DNA of 54,060 nucleotides from a gamma proteobacterium symbiont of Ctena orbiculata (GTDB lineage: Bacteria > Pseudomonadota > Gammaproteobacteria > Chromatiales > Chromatiaceae): NCBI GenBank assembly GCA_003094535.1, contig NATV01000127.1:1-54060 (forward strand). Reading direction: 5' to 3'. The translations under genes and the position numbers were made by a program. Shown here in pieces: positions 52,423-54,060 of the stretch; the stretch's first letter is position 1, and every line of letters begins with the position of its first letter. Under the pieces are notes generated by a model. That model was not told the DNA's origin. It saw nothing but the letters and a program-made list of their open reading frames with translations, and did no database searches.

Positions 52423-53234
52423 AGCCAGTCAACGATATACTCTTGCGAACGGCGCAAAAGCAGATGACAAATCAACAACGCAGCCAAAATCCAACATCCG
52501 ACAATCGCCAGATCAAATAACGCCGGCAGTTCACCGCGCAACAGAATCGCATGGTAGCCCTCCGCCAGCGGGGTAAACGGATTCAACCACAACAACCATT
52601 GAAATGCGCTTGGCACCTTGTCCAGCGGATAGAGCACCGGCGAGAAAAAGAGCAGCATCGGAAAAATGGACTCGACCAGCAGTCCGACATCCCGCAGCGC
52701 CGCACTCATGATTGAAAGTATGATTGCAATGTAATAAGTCAGCTGTATCTGCACCGCGATCCATACCGCAAGCAGGACCACACCATGCACCCTGCCGTCC
52801 GCGGTTGCCACCGAGAAAAGCCATATCAGCAGCAGCAAGGGAAATATCTTCACTGCGGCTGTGACTACAGACTTTGCCGGAATGAGAACAATGGGGAAAC
52901 GCGTTTTCTTTAACAGTTCCGCCTCGCGGACAAGAGAGGTCGCCCCCTCTATCACCGCATCGGAGAAAACCAGCCAGGGCAACAGGCCGGACAGCAGATA
53001 GAGTGCGTAGCTTGAAGTCCCGCTGTCCCGAAGATCGAGGCGTATACTCAGTACCTGATCAAAGACAAAATAGTAGGCCAGGATAACAATCAGGGGTTTA
53101 ACGTAGACCCAGGCCGCGCCGACCATAGAGCCTGTATAGACCGCTTTCAGACTCCGCCCGACAAGACCCGCCAGTAAGTGGCGAAAACGCAATAACTCTT
53201 CAATCAACAGTAAAGAGAGTGTTTTTCTGATCAT
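52419..53234 (-). CDS. wzm: ABC exporter permease, Wzm-type
   Basis: 271 residues, six membrane segments of the ABC-2 transporter family. N-terminal RHLLAGLVGRSLKAVYTGSMVGAAWVYVKPL is typical of polysaccharide and teichoic acid exporters (Wzm/TagG/KpsM). It forms the channel for the polysaccharide with Wzt, whose gene overlaps by four bases. The upstream prolyl isomerase gene ends 62 bases away. Confidence 0.9.
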   Translation of the reverse strand: MIRKTLSLLLIEELLRFRHLLAGLVGRSLKAVYTGSMVGAAWVYVKPLIVILAYYFVFDQVLSIRLDLRDSGTSSYALYLLSGLLPWLVFSDAVIEGATSLVREAELLKKTRFPIVLIPAKSVVTAAVKIFPLLLLIWLFSVATADGRVHGVVLLAVWIAVQIQLTYYIAIILSIMSAALRDVGLLVESIFPMLLFFSPVLYPLDKVPSAFQWLLWLNPFTPLAEGYHAILLRGELPALFDLAIVGCWILAALLICHLLLRRSQEYIVDWL

Positions 53235-53296
53235 TAACTAGATTTTCGCCATTGGCCAATTAAGATTAACCTGAAGCCAAACACCAGCTTTCAACG

Positions 53297-54060
53297 CTAC
53301 TCAGGCGATTTAAACATTTTCTCCCAAACCCGCCTGATTTCATCGGGGTGGTTCTTTCGGGTACTGCTGGCTTGAAGCGTATTGAGGTGTTGCTGCTGTC
53401 TGTTTTTCACATAGGCCACCAACGCTTTCTCCTTTGCCAGATCCTTCACCTCTTCGTAGCTGCTAAGCTTCGCTTCCACGATTTCGTCGAGACGGATCAC
53501 GTGATAACCAAACCGGGTCTTGACCGGCTCTGATATATCTCCAACCTCTTTCAGAGCGAAGGCAACCTTGGAGAATTCAGGCACTAGTCGCTCGCTTTCG
53601 ACCAGACCGAGTGATCCCTTCCGGATCTTGCTACCAGGATCGTCAGAGAGCTCCTCCGCCAAAACCTCGAATTTTTCTGGCGCATCTTGCAACTGTTTAT
53701 ACACTTTGTCAGCACTCGCTGATGCCTCTTCTTCACTTCTCTCCCTAAGGCCAATCAGGATATGCGACAACCCCCGCTTGCTCTTGGTTTTGAATTCGTC
53801 TTGATGTGCATGCCAGTACTCCTTCGCCAATATATTCTTTTGGGAATCAGTCAAGTCTTCGGCACCAAGCAATGCCAACCTCGCATTGATAAGTGCACGC
53901 ACTCTGGCCCGCTGAATCTCATATTGCACCTTCGGATCTTTCTCCAGGCCCAACGCCTCGGCCTCCTTCAAAAGCAGTTTGTTGGTCAACAGTTCTCCGG
54001 AGATACGCTCCATGGTCTTCAAATTGGGGATGCCCAACGATGCCTGTTTAGAGAGCAGAT
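53297..54060 (-). CDS. Parvulin-type peptidyl-prolyl isomerase, 5' end outside window
   Basis: The frame is open to the right edge (at least 254 codons), so the true start lies beyond 54060; the in-frame TTG at 54037 is probably internal. The visible part has a SurA-N-like helical region (NKLLLKEAEALGLEKDPKV) and a parvulin domain (GLSHILIGL, then LAEELSDDPGSK, FGYHVIRLDEI). It resembles EpsD/PpiC-type isomerases of polysaccharide loci, which probably fold envelope proteins in the periplasm. A signal peptide would be upstream. Same strand as wzm and wzt. Confidence 0.85.
   Translation of the reverse strand, partial: LLSKQASLGIPNLKTMERISGELLTNKLLLKEAEALGLEKDPKVQYEIQRARVRALINARLALLGAEDLTDSQKNILAKEYWHAHQDEFKTKSKRGLSHILIGLRERSEEEASASADKVYKQLQDAPEKFEVLAEELSDDPGSKIRKGSLGLVESERLVPEFSKVAFALKEVGDISEPVKTRFGYHVIRLDEIVEAKLSSYEEVKDLAKEKALVAYVKNRQQQHLNTLQASSTRKNHPDEIRRVWEKMFKSPE

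Noticed and set aside
53251-53260. Perfect palindrome ATTGGCCAAT downstream of the prolyl isomerase gene
   Set aside because: Ten bases alone is likely by chance and no operator family is indicated.

Overview
This window reads as chromosome of a Gram-negative, GC-rich gammaproteobacterium. The evidence is the PrlC tail, QmcA/NfeD, LptE, a leuS-lptE-holA ... proA-nadD-rsfS block, cobalamin-dependent MetH and Wzm/Wzt-type surface polysaccharide genes. The density of two-component, HDOD and c-type-haem sensor proteins would fit an environmental, possibly sulfur-oxidising (Chromatiales-like) lineage. That placement is an inference; no single gene here proves it. I saw no rRNA, tRNA, insertion sequence, phage gene or CRISPR array.

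Layout. 1-408: end of oligopeptidase A. 799-3311 (minus): a ttcA-like, CBS-domain and ion-transporter operon. 3418-4799 (plus): the qmcA/nfeD pair. 5035-9333: a signalling block with a receiver-HDOD protein and a receiver plus degenerate HD-GYP protein, translationally overlapped, facing a membrane histidine kinase with a periplasmic c-haem motif. 9372-14549: housekeeping and stress enzymes (quinone oxidoreductase, UDG-family protein, OsmC, dienelactone-hydrolase-like, MsrA) and a receiver protein with a C-terminal membrane anchor. 14827-18618: metH. 18644-21099 (minus): four cell-envelope or unknown genes. 21207-26848 (minus): two CNNM/CorC paralogues, a universal stress protein, a Na/Pi cotransporter with PhoU domain, a small basic coiled-coil protein and a Cys-motif protein. 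A paralogue of the coiled-coil protein lies just beyond, at 27566-27820 on the other strand.

27866-37069 (minus) is the conserved leuS-lptE-holA / proA-nadD-rsfS region followed by a WYL regulator. It is interrupted between holA and proA by two periplasmic EF-hand proteins and a retropepsin-like protein. 37582-38499 holds a STAS-like protein and a globin-like protein. 38802-54060 is a surface-polysaccharide locus: a DPM1-like glycosyltransferase, a WecA/WbpL-type initiating transferase with its WbpV-like sugar-nucleotide reductase, GT4 and GT2 enzymes, a Wzx-like flippase, a 993-residue methyltransferase-GT2-GT2 fusion, an LpxL-like acyltransferase relative, an OafA-type acyltransferase, a Wzm/Wzt ABC exporter and a parvulin-type prolyl isomerase cut by the window edge.

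Most genes belong to known families. The parts that look least described are the c-haem kinase / HDOD / degenerate HD-GYP module, the tail-anchored receiver, and the ion/phosphate cluster bracketed by paralogous small coiled-coil proteins. All calls come from reading the sequence; no database search was run.
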